Shown: positions 46,346-59,271 of the stretch, piece by piece
How positions within the stretch are numbered: the first letter of the stretch is position 1
How the letters are laid out: each line of letters begins with the position of its first letter
Assembly: GCF_020382885.2 (NCBI RefSeq)
Contig: NC_058496.1
Coordinates: forward strand, 956,001 to 1,020,000
Origin: Scatophagus argus
Taxonomy: Eukaryota; Chordata; Actinopteri; Scatophagidae
DNA length: 64,000 bases
Direction: 5' to 3'
Notes under the pieces: generated by a model
The model's input: only the letters and a program-made list of their open reading frames with translations
What the model was told of the DNA's origin: nothing
Database searches by the model: none
Program-made: the position numbers and the translations under genes

Positions 46346-46628
46346 AATTCATCCATTTTCTGTACCGCTTATCCGTCAGGGTCGCGGGGCGCTGGAGCCT
46401 GTCCCAGGTGACTACCGTCGAGAGGTGGGTTCACCCTGGACTGGTCACCAGTCAGTCACACACACACACACACCTCGGGGCAAAGCAGAGCAGCCAGTTC
46501 ACCTGATGTGCATGTTTTTGGGAGGAGGCTGGAGAAAACCCACACAGGCACAGGGAGAACATCCCAGACCGGGATTCAAACCTGCAACCCTCTCACTATG
46601 AGGCGACAGCGCTGACCACCGTGCTGCC
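46346..46628 (-). mobile_element. SINE-like dispersed repeat with tRNA-like head
   Basis: Read on the minus strand it begins gggcagcacggtggtcagcg and carries a B-box-like ggtttgaatcccgg, then a body with the ttttctccagcctcctccc and catgcacatc blocks. The plus-strand end reads catccattttctgtaccgct, a sequence seen in a very common fish repeat. There is a short CA run inside. I recognise it as a family by memory only. Confidence 0.65.
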
Positions 46629-46949
46629 CTTTATATAAAATAAAAACTCAAACTGTAAGCAGATGAGTGTAATCCCTGTCACTGCAGTGTCAGGTATTTC
46701 CGTTCCCTTCAGTAGGTGAGAGTTAAGTAAAGACGGGCAGCGTGACTCCGAGTCCAGCTGCACTTTTATCCCGACGCTGTTGTTGTTCTAATAATAAAAG
46801 CTGCCCTGAGGACGTTAGGTAAGGCCTCCGCCATGTCAACACAAGCTGCGTTTAAATGATCCTAACTGGAGGCGAGCCCAGGCTGAACGGGTCTGGACTG
46901 GAGCCGCGTCAGGTCACCACCTGCTGGACACGAGTCGGTTACATCAGCA

Positions 46950-47080
46950 GAGCAGCCAGGAGGCTCAGCGGTTCGCTTTGTCAGCTCACAGCAGAAGGTC
47001 GCCGGTTTGAATCCCAGCCGGTTCTCCCCCATCAGAAAGGTGTGTTAGGTTGCCTCTGGGTGCTGGTTCAGATCAGGTGC
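46950..47080 (+). mobile_element. SINE fragment, tRNA-like head
   Basis: Shows aggaggctcagcggttcgct (A box) and ggtttgaatcccagccgg (B box), followed by a body resembling the 46346-46628 repeat in the opposite orientation. It is partial; its right limit is uncertain. Confidence 0.5.
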
Positions 47081-47586
47081 TGCTGCTCCTCAGGGACGCT
47101 GACGATGACGTGATGAAGCCTTCTGATACACACAGAAGGTGTTTGGGTTTAGGACCATCTGTCACACAAAACACTTTAACATCACCTTTAATCATCAAGT
47201 GCATTTTCCACTGCTGACCCGAACCAGACCGGGTCCGGTACTGATCCAGCACTTAGCCAAGCTGTAGTCTTCATCACTTGAAGCTCTCCGGCACTCGGTG
47301 GGAAAAGGTTCATTTCTAATGTCTAAACCTGACGCTCACCAACCCGACCTCCACGAGCTCACAGAGCGACACCGCGAACTCAGCGGGGAGTTTAAGACGA
47401 CCGTTTCACTACATCAGCCTCATGTGAGAACTAATTCTGTAAATCAATCAACACACACTTTCACACCTTCGTGTTTAATGAGCCGTCACGTTAACTTTTC
47501 ACACGATCAGGGACAAAATAACTGAAGCAGACTTTGTAACTGGGAACAAGTGAACATAATTTTTACATTTTTACAATTCAGACTCT

Positions 47587-47592
47587 TTTATT
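47587..47592 (-). terminator. Polyadenylation signal for atp5me
   Basis: AATAAA on the minus strand about 320 bases after the atp5me stop codon. Confidence 0.45.
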
Positions 47593-47909
47593 ATCATTTA
47601 AATGGAGCTCGTGTCACAGCTGAGGGAAGCAGACAGACGACAGGGACTCAATGCAAACACAAACTGAATAACTTATGAGTGCGGCTGCATTTGCAGTAGA
47701 AAAATGCTGCGTTCAGGAGCCTAAATTCATGTGACGAACTAAAAATCCCTGTATGGTCCAGAGAGGCGTCAGATTGTTCAAGGTGACAGTGAACACGTCC
47801 ACAACACGGACTGTTTGACCGGTTGGGACCCGACTTTTCCATCGTTTCTCCAGAAGAAGGAGGAGGAGAGGCTTGAAATTGCACATGAAAATCTTCAGAT
47901 CGCGGAGTT

Positions 47910-49177
47910 TTACTTCAGGATTGTGTCTTCATTGGCTGTAAGGAGACAAAGACAGAGTTAGTCAGCTTCCTGTGGACCATCCAAAGTGACCACGTGACAC
48001 GTGAAGGACGCTCGTGAGGTTACCTTCTGCCAGCTGCTTGGCGATGCGTTCCTGCTCCTCACGAACCTTCTTCTCCTCCTCCTCGATCCTCCTCTCCTCA
48101 GCCGCGATGGGCTTCAGGTGGTCTGAGAAAATCAGCAGTTAAAACATTACATTTTTAACAGGAAATACTTTAAAAATGTCTCAAAATATAAGTATAATAT
48201 TTTAAATAAGAAGCTGCTCCTGATCTGTCAGCTTTTATCACCTGAATACTTCCTGACCTTAAACACAGTTGGGACTTTGCGATCTAATTTGTCAAATTAA
48301 GGACATTTCATGCTTTGTTTTTCTGTGAGAGGGTCAGGTTTAGTGTGGGTTAAGTGTCAAACTTCTCCAACAAACACCGAGTTAATGTGAATTAAAATAC
48401 ACAGTGTGTGATCACTAACACTCACCGTATCTCCTTTTGCCATAGATGATGCCAGCGATCAAAGCTGAGTACCTTGCGGTCTGTAAAGGAGAAAATGAAG
48501 CAACAGGTGAGAGGACGTGCAGGAGTGCTGAGGCAGATAACCGATTAGAAACGAATCTACAGTTCAGCCAAAACAGCATCCACCGAGCATCAGTTTGATG
48601 AAAACACTCAGCGTGTCCGTGTGTTGCTTTTAATCCGCCAGCGCCACAACGAAACAGCAGGGGGCGACAGCGAGCGCCACACACGGAGCCTAACAGACTA
48701 TTTACAGCTAAATTAAACACTTCACTGTTGGTAGACTTTTATCAAGATAACAGATGTGGTATTATGTATAAATCTACATTATTTTATCCTTCATTTTGTC
48801 TAATATAACCGGGACTTTTCTAATTGTAACAACCAGTTAGCACCAATTCATTTCAATGAAGGCAGCTTTAATCGAGGCTAAAGTTCCGTCAGTGCGCGTC
48901 GCTCTGCACGGTGACATCCATCAGAAACACCGTGACGATCCAAAGCAGCACAGCTGTCATCACTCCTCTGGCTCTGCTGTGACTACAAGCTCTACTGACG
49001 TCGCAAAGTTAGCTAGCAGCGTCCCAGCTAGCGGTTAGCAGGTCAGCGTGCGTAGCTAACAAAGTGAAACACGACCGACAGGGAGATTTTACAGTAAAAC
49101 TCTGCTAAACCCTTTTAAACAACATGTATTGCGACACAAACCTTAATTAAAGGCGACACAGCAACCGGGGGAGCCAT
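47910..49177 (-). CDS. atp5me: ATP synthase membrane subunit e, mitochondrial
   Basis: Four coding exons on the minus strand, 71 aa: 49177-49142 (MAPPVAVSPLIK), 48480-48426, 48122-48024 and 47935-47910. Human subunit e is 69 aa, with the same start (VSPLIK), GRYSAL-type single membrane helix with a small-residue face (ARYSALIAGIIYGKRRYG), LKP motif, charged EERRIEEEEKKV coil and an ILK end. The subunit sits in the inner mitochondrial membrane and helps ATP synthase dimerise and shape cristae. No cleavable targeting peptide is expected. Upstream lies a GC-rich region without TATA, as in housekeeping genes. Confidence 0.95.
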
Positions 49178-49199
49178 AGTTTTGCAGCAGGCTAGCAGC

Positions 49200-50314
49200 A
49201 GAGGTCACTTTATCTCCGCCGAGGACTCTGGGAAGAGATTCTTCTTCTTCTGTGGTTTTCATGCAGCTGACGTTCTCGTCGTTGAAACGCTGCCACCGTG
49301 TGGACTAAACTCTCCACTTCAGCGGGAAGTTACGGATTTATCCACAGCTTGTATCTAAAATGTTTGTCTTAGTTACATAACGGCAAATGATATAGAAATC
49401 TGAAATAAATATTTATGTTTTATAAAAGACTCTTCCATGACATTTATAATCTTACTGCAACACGTCATCTATGTCATTTCATCACTAAAACCAGTATAAA
49501 GGGGTATCAGTGGGTTAATGTGAGGAGCACTGGAAAATGCTGCAGGCCTCTATAATATGTTGAGATTTAATTTTTATAATAGCATTAATAGTAATTATTG
49601 AACTATAATGGGCACCTTATTACACATTAAGAAAAGGTTATCCAGAAGAGGTCAGGTGCAGGTGAGCAGGTGTGTGTTGCTTGGTATTAATTTATTCAGT
49701 GAACACAACAGATCAATGAGCAGTATTGTGTTTATTGAAAACAGAGTGTCACATTGCATTGTGGGAATTAGCTGCATGCATTGCGAGTAAATCAGACTGC
49801 GTACTTAGCAGGTGAAACTACTGAGCGCTGCAGACACACGAGAAGAAGGTTTAGTGCACTTTGCACTGTAAAGCACTGCAGTTAGAAAGAGACTGAGATT
49901 TGTTGTTCAGACCTGATTTAAGTTGACCTGAACAACAGGAAGTGGCATCGTGTCGTGCTGCACATAAACAAGACGATCAGTGACCTGAGAGCTGCTGCGC
50001 TGATGATTAAAGCTTCTTCATTCGTTTCATCCTTTCATCCAAACAGTCAGGAAGGCTGCTTTCAAAACATTTGTTAAAAATAAGATGAACATTTGATTTT
50101 AAATTAGAAAAACGTCTTCCTGCTCTGGACGACAGTATCAGCTGTAAGCATTTCTCTTTTGCACTGAAGCCTGCAGGTGTGATCCCTCACAGGCAACAGC
50201 TGCCAGTTTACTGCAGCGCACAGCCAGATGTGTCACATCTGGAGGCTGAACCTGCTGACTGTATTCACTTCTATCACATAAGATTTTCTTTTTGCACAGT
50301 TTCAGAGTGAAGCG
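49200..50314. other. No gene seen between atp5me and kcnv2
   Basis: Noncoding, mostly AT-rich after 49340. No repeat family recognised. Confidence 0.4.
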
Positions 50315-50320
50315 TTTATT
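50315..50320 (-). terminator. Polyadenylation signal for kcnv2
   Basis: AATAAA on the minus strand only about 27 bases beyond the stop, which would give a very short 3' UTR; a more distal signal may also be used. Confidence 0.35.
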
Positions 50321-50346
50321 TCTTTATAAAAACATGACAGGGGAAG

Positions 50347-52912
50347 TCAAGGTGCCTGACACTGGTGGTTCCCAAAGTACTGGCCGAGCTGCGTTATGGT
50401 CCTCTTGGCAAACCGGATCTTCCCTCGTTTCTTCAGCGAGGCTGTGTACTGGTTGGACTTGAGTTTGGAGTAGTAGTCTGAGAACTTGTTGAAGAGGATG
50501 GATATGGGCAGGCCGTTCAGGATGATTCCAAAAGCGATGCAGATGAAGGCGAAGATGCGACCCAGTATGGTCTCCGGGTAGACGTCTCCGTAGCCCACAG
50601 TGGAGATGCTGACCTGCGGGGGAGGGAGGACAGCAGTCAGTGCTGAAGGACAAACATGTCTCTGAAACCAGCAGGCGGGATCGGTCGGCGTCACGTCACA
50701 CAGCGTGACGAGTGGAAACACACGAACTCGTGTCGAAACAACTGCTCACATCTAATCCACAAAACGGAAGAAAATCACGAGTGGACGTGATTCACACGTG
50801 AAAATGTGAGTTTAACATGTGGACATTTTAATTCACCTGGGAAAAAACGTTCACAGCAGTTTTCTGTTGAAATTTTAAATTGGGGCAAATATTCAACTCT
50901 AACTGTATCTTTGAGAGATTCCCTAACAGACTGCAGCACAACCTGCTCACCCACTCAAACTCTTCTTCATCTGTTCGTATGAATAACAAACCCTCACATT
51001 TTCCTTCAGTCCACCCGTCACTGTGATTACACGGATTATCATCTCCTTCCCCTGGATTAGAGGTAAGGTCCTCTGTGGGAGAGGCCGGGACTGATCTGGT
51101 GACGGGTTTATTGATGGAAACAGACTCGGTATAGTTTAATATCCCCCTTTGATCATCTCCTTCCTCAGGCTGCCTCAGATAAATTGATTGGACGTGAGTG
51201 AATTAAACTTTTCTTGTCTGTTACTGTTGGAAAACACACCAGTAAGCGACTCTGGGGGGCCAAGGTTGTCCAGTCTCATTTCCAGGTTGTTGAATTGCCA
51301 CCAACCCAACGGGTCAGTGTGTTCACACACCTGGAAATGAGACTCCACAGCCAACAGTCCAGAATCGCCCTGAAACATCGACAGCAGAATAATAAGAAAA
51401 GGACGACAGACGCAGTTAAACACTGGTGGCGGATCATAAGAGATGATGGAGAGGGATTATCTTTGTTTATCTTTATTTATCTTTGTTTATCTTTGTCCTG
51501 CATGGTGAACCTTTACGATCAGTGAGAATCTTCCGCTTGCGTTGTTGGAGTTGAGTCTGAAACAAAGTTGTACTCACAGCTGCCCACCACCAGGCATGAG
51601 GAATGCTGGTGAAGTTTGTCTGCGGCATGTCGTGCTCCACGGTGTAGACCATGGCGGAGAAGCTGAAGATGCCCATGGCGATGAAGAGGAAGAGGCAGCC
51701 CACTTGCTGGTAGCACTGACGCAGGGTGAAGCCGAACGCCCGCAGACCCGTGGAGTGTCGCGCCAGCTTCAGGATGCGAAAGATTCGCATCAGCCTCATG
51801 ATCCGCAGCACTTGGCCCAGCTTCCCCACCTGCCCCACCGCCTGCATGTCGGCCTCGTGCTTCATGTAGTTCTCCTCGCTTTCAAAGAACTCCAGGATGG
51901 CCTGCAGGTACTGCGGCAGGATGGCGATCAGGTCCACGGTGTTGAGCACGCTCCTGGCGAAGGCTTTGAGGTCGGGAGTGGACACCAGGCGGAGCAGGTA
52001 CTCCATGGTGAAGAAGGCAATGCACATGGACTCCACGTATTCCCAGTATGTCTTACCACTGAGCTGACCAGTGGGAGTCCTGTATTGCATCTCCTCCACT
52101 GTGTTGAGAGTCATGGCCACCAGGGAGATCAGGACAAACAGGCTGGAGGCCACCGCCATCAGCTTGGCCTTGACGGACGAAAACGGCTTCTCCATCAGGT
52201 TCCAGATGGCTCTGCGCCTCTGGCCCATGAACATGTCATGGAAGAGCTCCTCATTCTCCTCGATCTCCACCTCTGCCTCCAGCTCCCTCTGGATCTTCAG
52301 CTGCTCGTTCAGCTCGTCCTGCCTCTCCTCGAAGGAGATGCGGCAGCAGCGGTGGGTGTTCTTGATCCTCACGCCCCAGTAGTTGATCTCCTCAAGGAAG
52401 TTGCGGGGACACAACTCGTCCTTGATCCACAGCACTCCCGTCCTGTAGAAGTTGAAGATGCTGTGGAAGACATCCGGGTCCCTGTCAAAGAAGTACTCGT
52501 TGTTGGTCACAGTATAGTCATCACACAGGTCCAGCTTCATGTTGTGGTCCGTGTAGGTGGCCAGTCGTCCTATTCTGGTCTTGGGGTACTTGGCAGCCGT
52601 CTTGTACTCTATCTGGTAGGGCTTCCCCCCTACGTTGATGTTGATCATGTAGTTCTTCTTGGAGGGTGAAATCGGCTTGGAGCAGCTGTGCCCGCCGCTG
52701 TCATCCTCTTCAAACTCGTACTCGGCGTAGATGTCGTAGATGTCCCTGCTGAGCTCCTGCATGGAGTTCCATGTCTTCACGCAGCTCTCCTTGGCCAGTG
52801 GGTAAGAGATCTCAGAAGGTCTTCGGTTGAAGTCTGAATCGGTGACTTTGTAGTTGGGGAAGAGACTCTGCCTCCTGTTCCACAGTTTGACCACCTTGCT
52901 GGTGCTCCCCAT
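50347..52912 (-). CDS. kcnv2: Voltage-gated potassium channel modifier Kv8.2
   Basis: Two coding exons on the minus strand, 52912-51578 and 50613-50347, 533 aa (human 545). The ATG at 52912 is chosen (GAC-ATG-G context); a GTG 12 codons upstream is in frame but is not a likely start. The T1 tetramerisation domain spans residues 89-193 with FFDRDP and NYWGVR. S1 starts near 252. S4 is [19 protein letters not shown] (about 369-387). The single intron falls right before the pore helix and filter STVGYGD (449-455). S6 has the usual [18 protein letters not shown]. The S4 through S4-S5 linker ([18 protein letters not shown]) and the acidic N-terminus match KCNV2. This subunit makes no current alone; it joins Kv2 channels and shapes photoreceptor potassium currents. 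It may be either teleost paralogue (a or b). Confidence 0.93.
51272..51344. repeat. Perfect 16-bp inverted repeat (hairpin) in the kcnv2 intron
   Basis: AGTCTCATTTCCAGGT at 51272-51287 and its exact reverse complement at 51329-51344, with 41 bases between. Pairing weakens outside the arms, though both outer sides contain gttg/caac. It could be a hairpin or part of a small mobile element. Confidence 0.7.
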
Positions 52913-53459
52913 GTCGATCCCCCCCAGACCACAGAGCAGACGGAGCACTCAGGCCAGCCGGCGTTACTGCTGTCTAATACCCCCTTTGCCTAAGCGTGGA
53001 GGACATGAGCAGGATGCCTCATGGCCCCATTAATGTTGCTGACTGAGAGGATCCGTGTGCTTACAGGACATCTAAATACTATTATCCCCTGCTGAGCTGC
53101 CCGGCTGACATCACGTTGGCCGTGTGGCACATCTCATCAAACGCTCCTCATGAGTTCACCCTCTTTCACTTTATGCATACGTTATCACGTGAGTTTATGG
53201 AGATGAGGCTGATTTGAATGAGCTGAAGACAGATTGGACGACAATCACTGTTGCTTTCCTCACATTTATTTCTGAAAGCATAAGCACTGTTCCACGCATT
53301 AATCTTTGTCCAATCCCCACAGATTACTGAAGGAAGTCATATTGGAAGGATGCGACTGGAGAACATCATCGCGTGTTTCTTTTGTGTAGTCTGAGAAAAA
53401 CTCAAACGCTTGATGAAGATTTTCTTTGAGGATAAATGACAAAATATTCTGCAAATTTT

Positions 53460-53700
53460 TTTTTGAAAAGTTTTATTTGTCATATTTCCACTTGTCATGA
53501 ACAGTTCGTGGTGGTGAAATGCTTTAAGATTCCCGCACTGGCGGGGAACAAAGGGAGGCTGGAGGGCACATAAGAGAGGATAAAGGCTTTAAGCATTAGC
53601 CTACTTCCTGGTTGGGAGGGGGTGCAGGACTCTGCACCTCCTGAAGTGAGTCAGGGCCTCAGAGTCCAGGAAGTCTTTTACTTCTTATTGATACATCAGT
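53460..53700 (-). mobile_element. LINE 3'-tail-like fragment
   Basis: On the minus strand the stretch reads ttaaagcatttcaccaccac and then tatgacaaataaaactttt, the kind of 3' end found on L2-like fish LINEs. It has no coding part and the far end is not defined. Confidence 0.35.
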
Positions 53701-55043
53701 GAGTTTGTCTGTAAACCAACAGGCAGGACTGAGGATTTATACTGTGAAGCAGGACTGAACATGACTTCGATATCAGCTTATTGTCCTGCTGTCTGATTGG
53801 CCGATGACACGATTAACCACTCAGCACGTCGATCTTTATTTACCTTCCTGCCGCCGACCAGTTAAAACAATTCAGGGTTTTAAGTCGCTGAAGCAGTGAC
53901 ACTGAAATGGAGCTCGTGGACTTAAGTTAGTCCTGTTAGTGTGGTGTGTCTAAAGGACAGGAGGGGAACTGGATTTGGATTTGTGGCGACACCGGAAACA
54001 AGAGCCTGCAGAGGAAAAGGGAAACGTTCATCATGTTCATACAGAATCTGTAAAGCTTCACGGCTGCTGATGTGCTTTCTGCCTCCTGTCTGAACATAAA
54101 AGTTTAATTAACTAACAGTCCGTTCAGCCCTCTGAGGGACTTCCTGCAGTCACCTGGTCTGGTGAGGCCAGTAAGTCAGAGCTTTGGAGGATCATTTCCA
54201 CCAGCGTGAGACAAAACCCAAAGATCCTGCGAGTCGTTATAACGAGGAACTTCATCAAGTATCTGAACATAATGAGGATCAGACTGACTCACAGTGTGAC
54301 GACTTAAACGTTAGCAAACTGTAGTTACTAATTAATATTGTTATGATTACGACTGTCGTGGTGTCAGCTTGCTGTCTTCAAGGCTCTGCATGTTAGACAG
54401 GACGAGTGAAGAGACACAAAGTGTGGAATAAACCAGTGAGGGTTAAGTCGAATGACAATAAGTTTATTTCACTCTAACAGCAATAGCATCAATAACGTTT
54501 GAAATTCTACAGATACGAGAGATTCGTCCGCTCTGATCAAACGTTTCTGTCATTGAACTGAACTTGGCGGACGTTAAAATGACCTGCGATGAGCTCACAC
54601 TCGTCAGGCTTTGGCTTCACCTGACGGACTTCGAGTTTAAAGGAGTTTCCCTGCAGCTCAGTGGGCTCCCGTCGGTCGCGCTCCAGTTATTATTATGGAG
54701 TACGTTTACATGTTGTCTACATGTTGTTTACACACCGGTAAGCGTGCAGCTGGATGTGACACAAAGCATTAATGGACGTCATTTGACTGGGATTAAAATC
54801 ATCTGCTCTCAGCAGCGACGGCTTCCTGTCTGTCGCTTATATTGTCTGTAAGGTTTAGGGATCAAACTGAGTAAAGTCTCCTCAAAGCTGCTTAGAAAAC
54901 AAAGATGTGGGTTATAATCCCTCGTGTAGGTTCATAAGGCCTCCTGTTACATACATTACATACACTCCTGACACCCACATGACGGGACAAACACACACAG
55001 ACTGTTCAGGAACAGTAAGAGCTTTAATGTGACTTCTGCTGAC

Positions 55044-55045
<2 letters not shown>

Positions 55046-55081
<36 letters not shown>
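55046..55081. repeat. (CA)n microsatellite
   Basis: About seventeen CA units. Confidence 0.9.
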
Positions 55082-55417
55082 AGTGTTTTTTAGTTTAGTT
55101 TGGTTTCTTGAAGCCCCACACTGCAGACATCCACTCAGCGTTCACTTTGACTGCACACAGGAACAATCAGGCACAACACTGATAGAGTTTCATTCATACC
55201 TCCTTCAGATGATCACAATTAAAAGAACATTTCAGGTCCAACGTTCACTTTGAGCAGATTTAAATGCTGCATAATTCACACACAGAGTCAGCTGATCCAA
55301 TAAAATACAGCAGGTGTTTAGAAGAGATGGACTCACTAACAACATCACGTGTTAGTGTTGGCAGTAAATAAACAACAATCCATTACATGACAGCAATTCT
55401 CCTTAATGACAATAACG

Positions 55418-55476
55418 ATGATGATGATGACGATGATGATGATGATGATGATGACGATGATGATGATGATGATGAT
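55418..55476. repeat. (GAT)n microsatellite
   Basis: About nineteen GAT units with GAC interruptions; the poly-Met frame through it is an artefact. Confidence 0.9.
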
Positions 55477-57251
55477 AGCACTCGTCACAGTATGTGTCAT
55501 CGTGAATATGAAGGCTGTTATCCATATGTTATTGTGGACGCTGAGTAAGTTTAGCGGTGAGCCGAGCTGTTCTCTGTTCGCTCTTCATGCTGGCTGCTGC
55601 AGTGTCAGCTCCGGCCAGCAGGGGGTGCTGTCGCTGTCACTGAGCTGTGGACACACCAGAGGAAGTGAGGACGGAGCAGATTAGATCATCAATGTTCATA
55701 CTTTAACAGCAACGATAATCAAGACTGATTGTAGACTTTAACAGAGTACAGCACTGGGAATTTATTTATTATAGTTATATTTAAATAATACCTTCATAAA
55801 CCAAACGCAAAAGGAATAAAAAGACGTGACTTTAGAGAATGTAACAATGATGATAATAATAATAATGATGATGATGATTTTTCACATTGAAGTGCAGAGA
55901 AGAATTTAAATGTTACTTTCTGGTTTAATTTGTTAGATTGAATCTGAAGTGTGATTAATAATTGGACCTTAACTCTAACCCCGGCCGTTCAGTCAGACCT
56001 TCATCTGATTTACACAACATGTTCACATGTGTCAGCAGGTTTGAGTCCACAGCTGAGTCCTTAACGCTTCCACTTAAAATCCACAGAAACCTCAGCATTT
56101 CCAGAGTCCCGTTACTCTTCATTATAAATGTGTTCTGTGTTTCCTGGTAGACACACTGTGGCGATTCTTAATTTTGTTACTTACTAATTAATTTTGTGGA
56201 AACAAAATGCCTGAACTCTGAAAAGACATTTCATGTGCTGTTTGTGCGTTTTAACAAAGTGTCTGACATCCATTTAAAATCCTGCTTCAGATTAAAGAGC
56301 TTCAGGGGACAAACAGCAGTGAGAGATTCAAACCAAACTTCTGATGCTGGACTGACGATGGACTACAGACTGCGGTGTCTCCCAGCGGACCGACACGCTG
56401 CGTCAAGTTACCGACAGCACAAGGAAACCAGAGATTAGAGAATAAAAGTGTCACGTTTATCTCAAAAAACAATCATGTCAGGACAAACTGGAATGAACAC
56501 GTAGTGAAAGTGTTGGTGTCACTTAACATGACAAGTAAGGTTATTTATTCTCTTATTTTTTTTACCTGGTGGACCAACTCAGGTGTTCCAACAAACGTAT
56601 CATTTTGTTTGTGTGAATAGGTTTTCAGTAGCACTGCACAGAGTCGTCTAAGGAATTGGCGACATGCCAGAATGAATTAGTGTTTGGTAATTCATTCATT
56701 TCCTTAAAGCTGTTCTTTCAGTGAGGTGATTGTGGTATCTTATTTTGAAAAGCATAACCGGACGTTATTTGTACGGTTAGCCTCGTCTGCTAAGAAAACG
56801 CTGTTTTTAATGGGAAACCAAGGTTGTTGAGGTCTGTGGTGGGCAGAGCAGGTTGAAGGTAAGTGCTCACTCGTTTGTTTGTACTGTCGGTCCTGTCCGT
56901 GTCGGTGTCCTTGTCCTCTAATTGTCTGCTGTCCAGAAGCTTATCGCTTAGGTTAGCGGAAATCAGGATGCGGACAAGTGTCAAGTCAAGACTACCGGGA
57001 AAGTGCAAGCTAACTAGTTAGCCCGGCTGAAGCTAGCAGGCTAACGGCGCCGCTAACCGGTCCAGGAGAGCAGGCTGCCGAACTCAGCCGTGTCGCTCCG
57101 TTGGCTCGGTTGCTGTAGTCGACTTTGGATAAGTGGATAAATATTATTCGGTGTCTGTTAAAATGCGCTGTTACGGTTAATTCCGGTCTTTCATGTCCAG
57201 GGGCGAATATTTCGTCTGAATGGCAGCGGGGGGTGGGGGTGTCGTGGCCCC

Positions 57252-57255
<4 letters not shown>

Positions 57256-57298
<43 letters not shown>
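57256..57298. repeat. (CA)n microsatellite
   Basis: About twenty-one CA units following a G/C-rich tract. Confidence 0.9.
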
Positions 57299-57299
<1 letters not shown>

Positions 57300-59271
57300 A
57301 GGCAGCAGCGCTTTAGCTGCTTGGTGAGAACAGAAGAAGAGTAACACCTGTGTTAACAGGTACCAGTTATTAGCTCTGCTGTCCTACTGTAGTGACAAGT
57401 TTACATGTTGTATGTAGGACTGAACAGAAACAGGATTTATACAGCAGGATGACTGATGAGACGGATGACCTGCAGGTGCTGACATGAAGGCACAGTTTGA
57501 CCCAAATCTCAGCTTTCATACCAAGTTATTTGAGACAAATGAAAACCAACACAATTTAAAAGTTATAACCTGTGTGTTAATAAGAGATGTGGATTTTTAT
57601 TTTCTCTCAAAGCGAGCGATCGTGTATTGTAAACAAGTGCAGGTCGATTACTCGCTTACATTTCATCTTTGGTTATTCTTAACTGCATCGATGAGGTTTT
57701 TATTTTTCACAGCAGACTTTTATCAGATATCAGCTTTTGGTGATCAGAGCGCCAAATGAACCACAGCCACGAGTCTGCAGATAAAGTTTCAGGTCAAAGT
57801 CACAGCTCAGCCCTGCTGGTCTCCACCCGGCGTGGGTGGAGGAGTACGCCTGCACATCAGAGCCGTCCTCGGGTGACCGGCTGTCTTTGTCCTGCAGGCT
57901 GAATGTTTTATCGTTTCCTTTATGTCTTCTTTCGGCTGTGATTTGCGAGCTTCACCATCTTGTGTGCACACTAAAACGCCCTCGACGTGCAGGGAGGATT
58001 CGGGCCTTCGCTCAGAGTTCGTGTTTAGCCGCAGGGTGGAGGAAACCCGTGGCAGCCGCAGTCAGAGTTATTTATCTGTTCCAGAGAAGAGATGGAGAAG
58101 ACAACAAAAGGCTCAGAGCGTCTCCTCCAAACAAAGCTGCAGTCACGTGGTGTTGAGATCAAGCGTCCATAAAGTGAGCGTGACTCGACGTCTGTCTGTT
58201 TAATGATGTCCACGCAGATGGAGGAGCTGCTGTGGCAGGTTGGGGGTGGCTCATTCATGGGTGGGGGTAAATCAATAATGGCAATTCTGTGGGAAGAGCC
58301 TTCCTCCAACCGATGGCTACACCAGACCCTTCTCTGAAAGAGCAGGGCTTCGTGAACCTAAAGCTGACGAAAACTTTTCCAAAAGATCAAAACACAAACG
58401 AAAACGGCAGCAAGTCGAGAGTCAAAGGTCTGCGACCTTACGTAAACCCACATGTTATAAAAACCGTTAAATCATTTACCTCTGAGGGAACAAGAGCTCC
58501 TTTCTTTTGGATTAGCTCACTGTGAACGCGCTGACTGTACTCTGTGAAAACTGATCCGGTCTGTGCGGTTCCACGCTGACCTTGACTGAAGCTTGAGTGC
58601 TGGTCTTCCTGTCCCACACTGTGATCGGGGTCGTTTAGAGAAAAGTCACCGTGAGACGCGGGTAAACGCTGTGTATTTCTGTCTTTGGTTTAAAGCACGT
58701 TTCAGGATCAGTTCGTCTTGTTTTCTCTCACAGCGACAGAGCGAGACTCGTTTGTGTTATTACCTCACACTGAGGTTTGAGTTGAGGCAGTTTGTGCTGC
58801 TGTTCTGTCCAAGCTGGTTCGCTTTGTTGTCTCCTAAATGATTTCATCGTTTCTGTTCGTCTAACAGTGAAAAAATATAAAATCAGTAACATCCAACTGG
58901 TGAATGTAATATTACAGCCAGTGGAAAGTACAAAAACAGATAGGCTTCAGAAAGTCCCATGAAGGTAAAATCTAAGAGCTTAAAATCCCTGACGTGAACT
59001 GGGAGACGTTTTGAATTGTTTAAAGAGTGTTTGTGTTAGTGCTGATCAGTGAGTCTCTGCTGTGTTTGCTCCTCCGTCTGTCAGGTTGCTGCAGGTTGCA
59101 GGGCCCCGTGGAGCAGACGAGCTGTGCCAGTCCCCCTCTTTTTCCTCTCATGTCCCCCCCTGTGTGTGTCCCTGTGTGTCAGTGACCCCTCAGCCCCACC
59201 CGACCCCCGCCCGACCCCTCCCGCCGTGTCTCAATCCATGCTTGGGACAAAGCCAGCTCACTGCCAGCCCA

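Larger units (their letters stand above)
52913..59084. other. Long region without a recognised gene
   Basis: No spliced or unspliced coding sequence I can support. It holds a LINE-tail-like stretch (53460-53540) and several microsatellites. Around 56960-57240 it is CpG-richer, a possible promoter or noncoding first exon of tmem150a (inference). A splice donor (GTAAGT) at about 56860 would fit such an exon. Confidence 0.4.

Noticed and set aside
51542-52669. 375-codon open frame on the plus strand
   Set aside because: It is antisense to kcnv2 exon 1, and its composition (His/Leu/Gln rich) follows from the codon use of the real gene.
52913-52948. Upstream extension of kcnv2 ([11 protein letters not shown])
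   Set aside because: The first codon is GTG, not ATG; the ATG at 52912 is in good context and gives a normal length.
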